Assembly: GCA_052034625.1 (NCBI GenBank) | Contig: JBPOII010000009.1 | Location: forward strand, 1-64,000 | Reading direction: 5' to 3' | Origin: JAVBLP01 sp052034625 | Lineage (GTDB): Bacteria > Elusimicrobiota > Endomicrobiia > Endomicrobiales > Endomicrobiaceae | DNA: 64,000 nucleotides | Shown here: one piece after another, positions 31,360-39,935 of the stretch | Numbering within the stretch: position 1 is the first letter of the stretch | How the letters are laid out: every line of letters starts with the position of its first letter | Program-made: the position numbers and the translations under genes | The notes under the pieces: model-generated | The model's input: only the letters and a program-made list of their open reading frames with translations | Databases searched by the model: none | Told to the model about the DNA's origin: nothing

Positions 31360-32199
31360 TCATTTGATACCAAGCGCAACAAGCAATGATGTTATAAAAT
31401 AGTCCGATATAAGTATCAAAACCATAGAATACATAACTGAACTTGTAGTGGCTTTTCCTACGCCTTCAGCTCCGCCCTCCGTAGTAAAACCTTTATGACA
31501 TGCGACAATTACTATGATAAGTGCAAAGAAAAATGATTTTATAAATCCGTGTAAAAAAGTTTTGACTGCCATAAAATCAAGAACATTAGACCAATAAACG
31601 GCAGGGCTTACATCCCAAGAATGTACCGTTACGACTAGTCCGCCGTATACGCCTATTATATTTGCAAGAGCGGTAAGCAAAGGCAGCATAAAAAAACATG
31701 CAAGAAATCTCGGCACAGCCAAATACTTAACCGGATTCGTACCTAAAGTATATAAGGCGTCAAGCTGTTCGGTAACTTTCATCGTACCGATCTCCGCTGT
31801 TATCGCAGCACCAACCCTTCCGGTTATTACTACAGCAGTTAAAACGGGACCCAGCTCTATTACAAGAGCAAAGCCTGTTATAGTTCCTACATATACGGGT
31901 TCATTAAAAAGATTTGTTGTTGCGGTTCCAACCTGAAGAGCTAAAACCATTCCTGTAAAAAATGAAGTGAGTGTTACTATCGGAAAAGAGCGCCAGCCTA
32001 CTTCAACCATCTGCGCTATAGTATTTTTGATAGGTATGGCACCCTTAAAGATCCATTTGAAGGTTTCAAATGTCATCGCTGATGCCTGTCCCAATCCTTC
32101 CAAAAAAGAAATGACTATCTCTTTGGGCATACCTACGGTTTTTTTAGCAAGTTTTCTTGCTTTAATGGATTTGACCGTATTTTTTTTGAGCATTGTCAT
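31360..32199 (-). CDS. mlaE: MlaE-family ABC transporter permease
   Basis: A permease of 279 residues with about five hydrophobic segments and the MlaE signature (VTLTSFFTGMVLALQ, VITGRVGAAITAEIGTMKVTEQLDALYTLGTNP, ARFLACFF-like YLAVPRFLACFFMLP). It would form the membrane part of the retrograde or anterograde phospholipid transporter with the next two genes. A basic N-terminal tail of about 35 residues precedes the first membrane segment. It starts 1 nt after the alr stop, without a clear ribosome site, so translation probably depends on coupling to alr. Confidence 0.93.
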   Translation of the reverse strand: MTMLKKNTVKSIKARKLAKKTVGMPKEIVISFLEGLGQASAMTFETFKWIFKGAIPIKNTIAQMVEVGWRSFPIVTLTSFFTGMVLALQVGTATTNLFNEPVYVGTITGFALVIELGPVLTAVVITGRVGAAITAEIGTMKVTEQLDALYTLGTNPVKYLAVPRFLACFFMLPLLTALANIIGVYGGLVVTVHSWDVSPAVYWSNVLDFMAVKTFLHGFIKSFFFALIIVIVACHKGFTTEGGAEGVGKATTSSVMYSMVLILISDYFITSLLVALGIK

Positions 32200-32200
32200 A

Positions 32201-33376
32201 TTATACTACAATTCTGGGTACTCGCGGAGATATAGCACAAGTTACTTCGTAATTTATCGTTTCTTGTATTTTTGCGAGCTCGTCGGCCTTTATCTGTTCT
32301 TTTCCCTGTGCACCGATAAGAACAACTTCATCACCAAGCGCAACACCTTTTACGCCTGTAACATCTATCATAGTCATATCCATTGTTATTCTTCCGGCTA
32401 TAGGACAGCGTTTTCCGCGCACAAGGACATCTCCTTTATTTGATAAAAGCCTGTTGTATCCATCGGCATATCCTACAGGAATAGTAGCTATTACCGAGGC
32501 TTTATTGGTCACAAAAGTTCTGCCGTAACTTACAGAAAAACCCGCCGGCACTCTTTTAAGAAGTGTTATCCTTGTTTTCCAAGAAAGTACAGGCTTTAAT
32601 TTTAAAAATCTTTCCGCATATTTAAAAGGGCTTAAACCATAAAGACTTATACCCGGACGCACCATATCAAGATGTGTTCTTTTATCCCTGAACAATGCAG
32701 CAGAGTTTGCCGCATGTGCTACAAATTTAAGACCGAGCGTTGTTCTTGCATATTTTACTATCTTTAAAAATGTTTCAAGCTGTGCTTTTGTAAATACAGA
32801 ATCGGTGTCGGCAACAGGAAAATGCGTACACATTCCGCTCATATTTATTTCAGGCGTACTTGCTATTTTATTAAGAAGAGAAGTTGCAGTTTCCGGAAGA
32901 ACTCCTATTCTACCCATACCTGTGTCTATTTCAAGATGAAAGTTAAGTTTCTTATCCAGTTTTACCGCAAGGTCTTCAAGTGCATTAATACCCGGCATTG
33001 TTGAAAGAGTAGGCGTCAAAGAATGCGCTACCGCAACCTGCAGATTATCAAAGGGAAAAATATTTCCTAAAACTAAAATACTGGTTTTTATTCCGGCTTC
33101 TCTGAACTTTATGCCTTCTTCAAGCGAAGATACGCCTATGCAGGCAACGCCTGCTTTCTGTGCTTCTTTTGCAAGAGCTATACCGCCGTGCCCATAAGCA
33201 TTTGCCTTTATAATCGGCATGATTTTTGTGTCTTTTGCCAAATACTCTTTAATTTTTTTAAGATTGAAATGAAAATCGCTTTTGTCTACTTCTACCCAAT
33301 TCTGACGAAAAAAAACAGGCTGTCTTTTTCTTGCCATAATCTTTTTCCCTTTAGCAGGGGGCGGCTGTGTTTTCAT
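32201..33376 (-). CDS. alr: Alanine racemase
   Basis: A PLP enzyme interconverting L- and D-alanine for peptidoglycan. The PLP lysine is in IIKANAYGHGG (K57 in this numbering), the catalytic tyrosine in SVSYGRTFV, and GTDMT-like ITMDMTMID appears near the C-terminus. At 391 residues it has a Pro/Lys-rich N-terminal extension. An internal ATG about 13 codons in (after AAAGGG) could be the true start. It heads the run alr-mlaE-mlaF-mlaD-radA-aroC-aroK. Confidence 0.95.
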   Translation of the reverse strand: MKTQPPPAKGKKIMARKRQPVFFRQNWVEVDKSDFHFNLKKIKEYLAKDTKIMPIIKANAYGHGGIALAKEAQKAGVACIGVSSLEEGIKFREAGIKTSILVLGNIFPFDNLQVAVAHSLTPTLSTMPGINALEDLAVKLDKKLNFHLEIDTGMGRIGVLPETATSLLNKIASTPEINMSGMCTHFPVADTDSVFTKAQLETFLKIVKYARTTLGLKFVAHAANSAALFRDKRTHLDMVRPGISLYGLSPFKYAERFLKLKPVLSWKTRITLLKRVPAGFSVSYGRTFVTNKASVIATIPVGYADGYNRLLSNKGDVLVRGKRCPIAGRITMDMTMIDVTGVKGVALGDEVVLIGAQGKEQIKADELAKIQETINYEVTCAISPRVPRIVV

Positions 33377-33428
33377 TGATAGGTATCCTCTGTTTTATAT
33401 TACTATAAACTGTTTTTATTATATAAAA

Positions 33429-34802
33429 TCATTCTTCAAGTTGTCTGTTATAGAAATCTTTGTTTGAAAATTTAGTGTATTCGCTTTCAAAAATAAGTTC
33501 AACTTCTCCGACAGGACCGTTTCTCTGTTTACCTATTATTATTGTAGCATTATTTTTTATATCCGGATCAGTTTTATTATAGTAGCCTTCCCTATGTATA
33601 AATGCCACGACATCAGCATCTTGTTCAATGGCGCCTGAATCTCTCAAGTCCGAGAGCTGGGGTTTATTGTCTTTTCTTCCGCGCTCTTCAGTCTTTCTTG
33701 AAAGCTGCGAAAGAGCAACTACCGGTACTTTCAGATCTCTGGCAAGCCCTTTTAGCGAACGTGAAATTTCTGCAACTTCAAGCTGGCGCGACTCTACATT
33801 TCTGCTTGAACCGCGCATTATCTGTATATAATCTATGACTATTAAAGAAAGAGGCGTCTTTTTTGCTTCTAGTTCAGTAGCAAGTCTTCTTGCTCTTGCT
33901 CTCAACTCTATAACACTTACGTCTGAACTGTCTTCTATATAAATCGGCGCTTCAGAAATTTTCTGGGCAGCAGTTGTAAGTCTGCCCCAATCCGAAGGCT
34001 GAAATCTTCCTTTTCTAAGGTCATGTGCCTTCACTCTTGACTGCGAAGCGAGAAATCTCATAACAAGTGATTCTTTTGACATTTCAAGAGAGAATACAGC
34101 GACCGGTTTCTTTTCAACAAGAGCGACATTTTCGACGACATTTAGTGCAAAAGCCGTCTTTCCCATTGACGGACGGGCAGCAATAATTATAAGTTCTGAA
34201 GGTTGGAGACCGGCTGTCATAATATCAAGTTCGGTAAATCCTGTACGAAGTCCCGGAACCTCTTTTTTATCAGAATGCAGTTTTTCAAGTATTCTAAGTG
34301 TAGGTCTTACTACATCGGCAACTTTTGAAAAACCTTTATTACTGTCGCTTTGTGAAATATTAAATAAAGCCGCCTGGGATTTATCAAGTATTTCCTCCGG
34401 CGGATATTTTTCATTGAATGCATCCGTTACTATTTCCGAACCCGTATTGATAAGTTGTCTTAATATTGATTTTTCGCGGATTATTGAAGCGTGATACTCA
34501 ACGTTTGCTGCAGTCTGCACAGAATCTATAAGTGAAGCCAGATAAGAAGCTCCGCCGATTTCCGCAAACATTGCATTTTTTTTAAGTGCATCGGAAACCG
34601 AGATTATGTCTACAGGCTGATTCTCAAGGTAAAGATCACGGACAGTTATAAAGATCTGTCTGTGTATCTCTTTATAAAAATCATTTTCTGTTATTATGTC
34701 TATAGCTTTGGTTATGGCTTCTTTTTCGATAAGCATAGCGCCTATCACAGCCATTTCCGCATCTATAGCCTGTGGTGGTACTTTTTCTATTATATTTGCC
34801 AT
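33429..34802 (-). CDS. dnaB: Replicative DNA helicase
   Basis: The hexameric fork helicase. An N-terminal DnaB domain (VPPQAIDAEMAVIGAMLIE, GGASYLASLIDSV) precedes the RecA-like C-terminal domain with Walker A ARPSMGKTA, FSLEMSKESLVMR, Walker B LIVIDYIQIM and the SQLSRKTEER motif. From ATG 34802 it has 457 residues, and a TTG at 34814 would add four. No ribosome binding site is visible, and a terminator hairpin ends only about 12 nt before the ATG. There is no intein or insertion. Confidence 0.96.
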   Translation of the reverse strand: MANIIEKVPPQAIDAEMAVIGAMLIEKEAITKAIDIITENDFYKEIHRQIFITVRDLYLENQPVDIISVSDALKKNAMFAEIGGASYLASLIDSVQTAANVEYHASIIREKSILRQLINTGSEIVTDAFNEKYPPEEILDKSQAALFNISQSDSNKGFSKVADVVRPTLRILEKLHSDKKEVPGLRTGFTELDIMTAGLQPSELIIIAARPSMGKTAFALNVVENVALVEKKPVAVFSLEMSKESLVMRFLASQSRVKAHDLRKGRFQPSDWGRLTTAAQKISEAPIYIEDSSDVSVIELRARARRLATELEAKKTPLSLIVIDYIQIMRGSSRNVESRQLEVAEISRSLKGLARDLKVPVVALSQLSRKTEERGRKDNKPQLSDLRDSGAIEQDADVVAFIHREGYYNKTDPDIKNNATIIIGKQRNGPVGEVELIFESEYTKFSNKDFYNRQLEE

Positions 34803-34814
34803 TTTAGCGGTCAA

Positions 34815-34855
34815 TAAAAACAGGGTCTGGAAGCAAATGCGCCGTCAGACCCTGT
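34815..34855 (-). terminator. Rho-independent terminator between rplI and dnaB
   Basis: ACAGGGTCTG and CAGACCCTGT form a 10-bp stem with a 16-nt loop. On the minus strand the stem runs straight into TTTTT. It lies just after rplI and ends about 12 nt before the dnaB start, so it may act as an attenuator for dnaB. Confidence 0.8.
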
Positions 34856-34864
34856 AAATTTTGA

Positions 34865-35314
34865 TTATTCTTTTTCACTGATAACGGAAAGTTTTATCTT
34901 TGCCGTTACTTCGGGGTGAAGCCTTATGTTTATATCATAATTTCCGAGTTCTTTAAGACTGTCGGAAAGAAGTATATCGCGTTTATTTACAGCAAAGCCG
35001 CTTTCTTCAAGTATTTTGGCTATATTAGAATTTGTAACCGAACCGAATACTTTATTATTTTCGCCTACTTTTACTTTTACAGAAAACTCTGCAGCTTCAA
35101 GTTTTGATGCCATTTCTTTTGCTGCTGAGATTATTTCTTCTCTTTGCTTTTCAAGTTTTACTCTTTCTCTTTCCCATATCTTTAAATTCTGCGGAGTTGC
35201 TTCCATAGCGAGTTTCTTTGGAACAAGATAGTTTCTTGCAAAACCTGCCGAAACCTCTTTTATCTCGCCCTGACGGCCGACATTTGTAATATCGGACCTT
35301 AATATAACTTTCAT
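34865..35314 (-). CDS. rplI: Ribosomal protein L9
   Basis: The 50S protein L9. From ATG 35314 (GGAGG 5 nt upstream) it has 149 residues, the standard bacterial length. The frame extends 33 bases further upstream, but those codons contain the ribosome binding site. It shows MKVILRSDITNVGRQGEIKEVSAGFARNYLVPKKLA at the N-terminus (N domain), a central helix, and the C-terminal domain (LKELGNYDINIRLHPEVTAKI). It is the last gene of rpsF-ssb-rpsR-rplI, before a terminator. Confidence 0.97.
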   Translation of the reverse strand: MKVILRSDITNVGRQGEIKEVSAGFARNYLVPKKLAMEATPQNLKIWERERVKLEKQREEIISAAKEMASKLEAAEFSVKVKVGENNKVFGSVTNSNIAKILEESGFAVNKRDILLSDSLKELGNYDINIRLHPEVTAKIKLSVISEKE

Positions 35315-35388
35315 TTTATCCTCCATACTTATCTGCTCTTTTGTCATTCCCGGATTATTTTAAACTGAGGGAAATGACTTCTCTCAAG

Positions 35389-35688
35389 TCAATTTGAAGA
35401 AGTGAAAGGCAAGAGTGCAAGCATTCTTGCTCTTTTTACCGCAGTATCAAGAGCTCTCTGATGCTTTGCACATGTGCCGGTTACACGACCTGAAAGAATT
35501 TTACCTCTCTCTGTAACAAAAGCGCGCAGAAGGCTTATATTCTTATAATCTATTTCAACTTTATCAGCACAGAAACGGCAAACTTTCTTTCTTACAGGTC
35601 CGCCCTTTCTGAACTTTCCTCCGGGACGCGTTTGGCCTTCAGCTGACGGTCTTGCACCTTGTCCCGCGGGTTTTTTTATAAATGCCAT
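35389..35688 (-). CDS. rpsR: Ribosomal protein S18
   Basis: The 30S protein S18, which pairs with S6. The core (VCRFCADKVEIDYKNISLLRAFVTERGKILSGRVTGTCAKHQRALDTAVKRARMLALLPFT) is typical and includes the two-cysteine CRFC pair. The protein is 99 residues because of a roughly 28-residue Gly/Pro/Lys/Arg-rich N-terminal extension, longer than in E. coli (75). GGAGG precedes the ATG. Position between ssb and rplI is the classic gene order. Confidence 0.96.
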   Translation of the reverse strand: MAFIKKPAGQGARPSAEGQTRPGGKFRKGGPVRKKVCRFCADKVEIDYKNISLLRAFVTERGKILSGRVTGTCAKHQRALDTAVKRARMLALLPFTSSN

Positions 35689-35705
35689 TTTTATCCTCCA
35701 ACCGT

Positions 35706-36170
35706 TTAAAACGGTATATCTTCGTCTTCATCACCGGATATATCTGATGAGGGAGCATACTCCGAATCATCAACCGGCGGTTTAGAACCTATTGCTGTTT
35801 CCTGTCTTACTATAGACAAGAATTGAACTCTTGACGCCACAACTTCCAAACGGCTTCTTTTAGCACCGTCGCTTCCTTCCCATTTATTTGTCTGCAGCCT
35901 GCCTTCAACATGTACGAGAACGCCTTTTTTTAAACGTTCAGCACATCTTTCGCCTTGGTCGCCCCAAACTATAATAGGAACAAAAGTGGGATCGGCATCT
36001 TTCCATTCGCCGGTCGTTTGGTCTTTAAATCTTCTGCCTATGGCTATATCAAAAGAACAAACTGCTTTTCCTGTATTTGTACGCCTGAGTTCAGGATCTC
36101 TTGTAAGCCTGCCTACCATTATTACGCTGTTTTGCTCAGGCAAGCGGAGACTGCTCTGTTGCTGGTTCAT
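35706..36170 (-). CDS. ssb: Single-stranded DNA-binding protein
   Basis: An OB-fold SSB: GRLTRDPELRRTNTGKAVCSFDIAIGR, IIVWGDQGERCAERLKKG and VHVEGRLQTNKW, then an acidic tail ending DEDEDIPF, which recruits replication partners. The start at 36170 has GGAGG 9 nt upstream and lies inside the end of rpsF (35-nt overlap), giving about ten extra residues before the usual beginning. It belongs to the rpsF operon. Confidence 0.96.
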   Translation of the reverse strand: MNQQQSSLRLPEQNSVIMVGRLTRDPELRRTNTGKAVCSFDIAIGRRFKDQTTGEWKDADPTFVPIIVWGDQGERCAERLKKGVLVHVEGRLQTNKWEGSDGAKRSRLEVVASRVQFLSIVRQETAIGSKPPVDDSEYAPSSDISGDEDEDIPF

Positions 36171-36519
36171 CTTCTTTTACCTCCGTCGCCGCAGGCGCTT
36201 CAACCGCTTTAGCGGCAGGTTTCGATGCAACTTTTTTCTTCTCTACTTTGATTGTAAGATATCTGATTACATCATCGCTGAGTTTAAAGAAGTTTTCAAT
36301 GGCGCTTACCATTTCACCGGTACCGCTCAACTCCATATAAACATAGCTTCCTTCACGGAATTTTTTAATAGGGTAAGCAAGTCTTTTTTTGCCGAGCTGT
36401 TGTACGGTTTTGATTTCGCCTTTTGAGTTTTCGATGATCTGCGTCACTTTTGCAGTGATCTCTTCAACTTTGTCTGCCGCAAGCTCAGGTGAGCAGATAA
36501 ATGTGCTTTCGTAGTTCAT
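36136..36519 (-). CDS. rpsF: Ribosomal protein S6
   Basis: The 30S protein S6: YESTFICSPELAADKVEEITAKVTQIIE, then LGKKRLAYPIKKFREGSYVYMELSG and VIRYLTIKVE. An Ala/Glu/Pro-rich C-terminal tail extends it to 127 residues. AAAGGAGG gives a strong ribosome site. It is the first gene of the rpsF-ssb-rpsR-rplI operon, behind a structured leader (36547-36605) and a promoter at 36619-36647. Confidence 0.97.
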   Translation of the reverse strand: MNYESTFICSPELAADKVEEITAKVTQIIENSKGEIKTVQQLGKKRLAYPIKKFREGSYVYMELSGTGEMVSAIENFFKLSDDVIRYLTIKVEKKKVASKPAAKAVEAPAATEVKEDEPATEQSPLA

Positions 36520-36546
36520 TCTTTTACACCTCCTTTCTGGATTTCC

Positions 36547-36605
36547 CTTTGCAATATTTAGCTTTCAAGGGTTTAGCCCCCGCCTTAACTTAAACGAGAG
36601 CAAAG
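36547..36605 (-). promoter_or_regulatory. Structured rpsF leader, candidate S6:S18 autoregulatory element
   Basis: On the minus strand CTTTGC (36600-36605) can pair with GCAAAG (36547-36552), enclosing an inner stem TTAAGG (36583-36588) with CCTTGA (36565-36570), whose loop is a G-rich CGGGGGCTAAAC segment. Leaders bound by S6:S18 upstream of rpsF are known in many bacteria. I see pairing consistent with a nested two-stem element, but I have not matched the published consensus. Confidence 0.45.
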
Positions 36606-36618
36606 TTTCAGGCTTATT

Positions 36619-36647
36619 GTTATACAAAACTTTTACAATTTTTGCAA
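36619..36647 (-). promoter_or_regulatory. Sigma-70-like promoter of the rpsF operon
   Basis: TTGCAA (36642-36647) and TATAAC (36619-36624) are 17 nt apart on the minus strand. The start point near 36612 leaves a leader of about 93 nt before rpsF. Confidence 0.55.
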
Positions 36648-36694
36648 AAAATTAAGTTTATAATATTTTAAAATTCTTGTTTTCTAATCAATAC

Positions 36695-39600
36695 TTACCG
36701 AGGCTGGTTACTGCCTTCAATATCCTCATTTGGGAACATCGGTAAAAGAAGCTCTTCTTCTTTATTATTTCTCATCCCTTTTGCAACAAGATAAACATAA
36801 GGAACAAAGAATAATGCAAGTACCAATGCAAAAGACAAACCTCCCACAACGGCTATAGCCATAGGCTGGTTTGTGGTTTCTTTACCGCCGAAACCTATTG
36901 CAAGCGGTATCATAGACGTAATTGTAGTAAGCGTCGTCATTGTGATAGGACGTATATGGTTTACCGTAACTTCAATAACATGTTTTTTCATTGTAAGAAT
37001 TTCAGGTTTTGCACCATTGCACCTCTCTACTTCTTGTTCATAGACTATATTAAACCTGTCCACCAAAAGAATAGATATATTGATAACATTACCCACAAGC
37101 ATTATAAAACCGAGCATCGATATAGAATTTATAGACTGGCCCGTTACAAATAAAGAAAACAAAGCGCCTACAATACCAAGAGGTATCGCAACCATAACTA
37201 TGATAGGCTGGAAAAGCGATTCGAATTCAGAAGCAAGGATCATAAATATTATTATTACACCGAGCATCAGCGCAAAAGAGACTTCTGTTAAAGCTTCCTT
37301 CATAGCAAGCATTTCGCCTGAGATCACACAGTGCACATCCTCATTGTCATAGCGTGCATTGAGAATTTCTTCTATTTTAGCTACAGCTTTAGTAAAATTC
37401 CCTTTAACATTGGCAGATAATAAATATGTTCTTTCGCCTTCTATTCTTTTTATAGCAGGAAGTGTCTTTACGAATGTGGGATTGGATATCTGTTTTAACT
37501 GTATCGTCATACCCCATGGAGAGTATGCTGTCATTTCCATGACCTTTTCAAGCCTGTCACGGTCTTCAGGCCTCATCCTGACCCTTATATCTTTTTCATC
37601 ATCTTTGAGTTTAAGTTTTGTAGCAACAAAACCTTTGATAGCGGCAAGCGTCATAGCGGAAATATCCTGCGTAGACAAGCCGAACAAAGATGCTCTTTCA
37701 CGGTCTATAGTAAGCCTTAATTCAGGCACTTCATCTGGAGGGTCAAGTTTTATACCGTAAAACTCAGGCATATCTTCCATAATCACTCTTATTTCATCAG
37801 CAGCTTTTTTAAGGATTTTGAGATCTTTTCCTCTGATCTCAATAAGAAGTCCGGAGGATGCCCCGGCCCCTGATCCAAACAGCCCTTGTTGGGTTATAAA
37901 CTCCAAATCAAGTCCCTTTATATTCCATTTTCTAACTTCATTGGAAACATCTGCCACAAGCTCATCAGTAGTCATCCCTTCTCTTTTCAGTCTTCCTATC
38001 ATTCTTGCTTGATACGTTCCAAGCGACTCAATTGCGGCAACACCCGAATCGTCTCCGGTAGAGCCGATGCTTACCGATATATCCCTTATTTCGGAATAAC
38101 CCGAAATAAGCTTTTCTATTCTTTTTGAAGTAGCATTTGTTATTTCAAGAGGAGTATCGGGAGGAAGAGTCATATTCAATACAAATCTTCTTTCATCAAT
38201 TTTAGGCATAAAAGCCTTGGGAATAAGCATAAAACATATAATGCCCACAGAAAAATATATCAAAACAGTTATAGCAACCTTGCCCAAACGGAGATCAAGC
38301 ACTTTCCTAAAAGTAGGAGTAAAATATTTATTTATGGCACTCATTCCGGCTGTAATCGACTGTTTGCTGAGATCTGCAGTTAAAGCAAGTCTCGGCACAA
38401 GGAATAAAGCGGCAAAAATCGATGAAAGCAAAGAGAAAGTGATAGTCAATGCAAGCTGCTTGAACATCTGTCCTATCATACCGGCAACAAAAACAAAAGG
38501 AATAAATATTGCAACGGACGTAAGAGTTGCGCTCAAAACAGGTGCGACCAAACTCCGCGTAGCGGCATATATGGACTCTTTCTTCTCTCTGTCTTTATGT
38601 CTGTGTACCTGCATAAGGATATTTTCAAGCACCATGTTTGAGTTGTCTATAACCATACCTATACCTACGGTCAATCCGCCCAGCGACATAGTGTTTATCG
38701 AGATATCATTAAAATACATAAAGCTCAAAGTAGTACAAAGCGCTACCGGTATGGCGACATTAATGATAGTGGAAGCCATAAAGCTTTTCATAAAGAAATA
38801 AAGAAGGATAAATGCAAGAAGAATACCTTGTATGGCGCTTGAATAAAGATTAGCCAGAGACTCTTTAATAAAGTCTGACTGGTCGGAAGTTATAAGTATC
38901 TCAATTTCAGGCGGTACTTTATCTTCAATTTCTTTGAGCTTTTTATGTACTTCTTTTGAAAGGTTTATCAAGTTTGATCCGGATTGCTGGTAAATACCTA
39001 CGGAAATATTTTCATGTGCATTATAGCGGGAATAGCCTTTTCTGTCTTTAAGAGATTCTTTAACATCGGCAACGTCCCTTAATAATACTATTTTATCGCC
39101 GGTTTCTTGCTGCTGATTCCTTACTCTTTTGGTACTCATTGTCTGGCTGATATTATAATCTATCTTACCGAAAGAAAGACTTGCAATATCTTCAATGTTT
39201 TGGAACTCTCCTACGGTTTTAACAAGATATTCGTGTTTTTCTTCTTTGATCGTTCCGGCAGGATAAGTTATATTGGCATTTTGCAAAGAAGTAATGATCT
39301 CGGTTATGGAAACCTGATTGGCAAGCAGTCTTCCTTTGTCTATTTCTACAAGTATCTCTTTTTCTTCTCCGCCTCTAAGCTCTACCTTGGCAACACCTTC
39401 AAGTCTTTCAAGCTCATCTTTAATATTCTTTTTTGCAAATTCCCTAAGATCAGCCATTTTTTCTGCAGAAGCTTCTCCGCTTTTATAACTTACAGAAAGC
39501 ATCATTGCCTCTACCTGGGTAGGATTATATTTTAATACTACAGGTTCTAAAGCATCCCGCGGCAGCGATTCTTTGACGAGGTCTATTTTTTCACGAACTT

Positions 39601-39919
39601 CCATAGCGGCAAAGTCCATGTTTATGCCCCATCTGAACTCACAGCTGACTACAGATACGCCTTCTTTGGAATTTGAAGTTACTCTCTTTATATTTTTAAC
39701 TGTGCCGGCTGTTTCTTCAATCATTCTGCTTATAAGTTTTTCCGACTCTTCCGGACCGGCTCCTTCATATTTAGTAACAATAGTTATCTGCGGATAGTCC
39801 ATAGCCGGGTACAATTCCTGTGGAATTCTGCCATACGATATTATTCCCAGAAGGCCAACGGATAAAAACAGCATCACAGTAGTAACAGGCCTGTCAACAG
39901 ATAATCTTAAAATTGCCAT
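36695..39919 (-). CDS. RND-family efflux permease (second of pair)
   Basis: A 1,074-residue inner-membrane transporter of the AcrB/HAE type with the usual two-fold layout of 12 membrane segments and two large periplasmic loops. The TM4 region reads VGIGMVIDNSNMVLENI; the first acidic residue of the AcrB Asp pair is present and the second is Asn, which is common in this family outside proteobacterial AcrB. It is the last gene of the TolC-adaptor-RND-RND run, 16 nt behind its partner. Tandem RND genes behind one adaptor suggest a heteromeric pump, as in MdtBC. Substrate unknown. Confidence 0.92.
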   Translation of the reverse strand: MAILRLSVDRPVTTVMLFLSVGLLGIISYGRIPQELYPAMDYPQITIVTKYEGAGPEESEKLISRMIEETAGTVKNIKRVTSNSKEGVSVVSCEFRWGINMDFAAMEVREKIDLVKESLPRDALEPVVLKYNPTQVEAMMLSVSYKSGEASAEKMADLREFAKKNIKDELERLEGVAKVELRGGEEKEILVEIDKGRLLANQVSITEIITSLQNANITYPAGTIKEEKHEYLVKTVGEFQNIEDIASLSFGKIDYNISQTMSTKRVRNQQQETGDKIVLLRDVADVKESLKDRKGYSRYNAHENISVGIYQQSGSNLINLSKEVHKKLKEIEDKVPPEIEILITSDQSDFIKESLANLYSSAIQGILLAFILLYFFMKSFMASTIINVAIPVALCTTLSFMYFNDISINTMSLGGLTVGIGMVIDNSNMVLENILMQVHRHKDREKKESIYAATRSLVAPVLSATLTSVAIFIPFVFVAGMIGQMFKQLALTITFSLLSSIFAALFLVPRLALTADLSKQSITAGMSAINKYFTPTFRKVLDLRLGKVAITVLIYFSVGIICFMLIPKAFMPKIDERRFVLNMTLPPDTPLEITNATSKRIEKLISGYSEIRDISVSIGSTGDDSGVAAIESLGTYQARMIGRLKREGMTTDELVADVSNEVRKWNIKGLDLEFITQQGLFGSGAGASSGLLIEIRGKDLKILKKAADEIRVIMEDMPEFYGIKLDPPDEVPELRLTIDRERASLFGLSTQDISAMTLAAIKGFVATKLKLKDDEKDIRVRMRPEDRDRLEKVMEMTAYSPWGMTIQLKQISNPTFVKTLPAIKRIEGERTYLLSANVKGNFTKAVAKIEEILNARYDNEDVHCVISGEMLAMKEALTEVSFALMLGVIIIFMILASEFESLFQPIIVMVAIPLGIVGALFSLFVTGQSINSISMLGFIMLVGNVINISILLVDRFNIVYEQEVERCNGAKPEILTMKKHVIEVTVNHIRPITMTTLTTITSMIPLAIGFGGKETTNQPMAIAVVGGLSFALVLALFFVPYVYLVAKGMRNNKEEELLLPMFPNEDIEGSNQPR

Positions 39920-39935
39920 TTATATTCTCTCTTTT

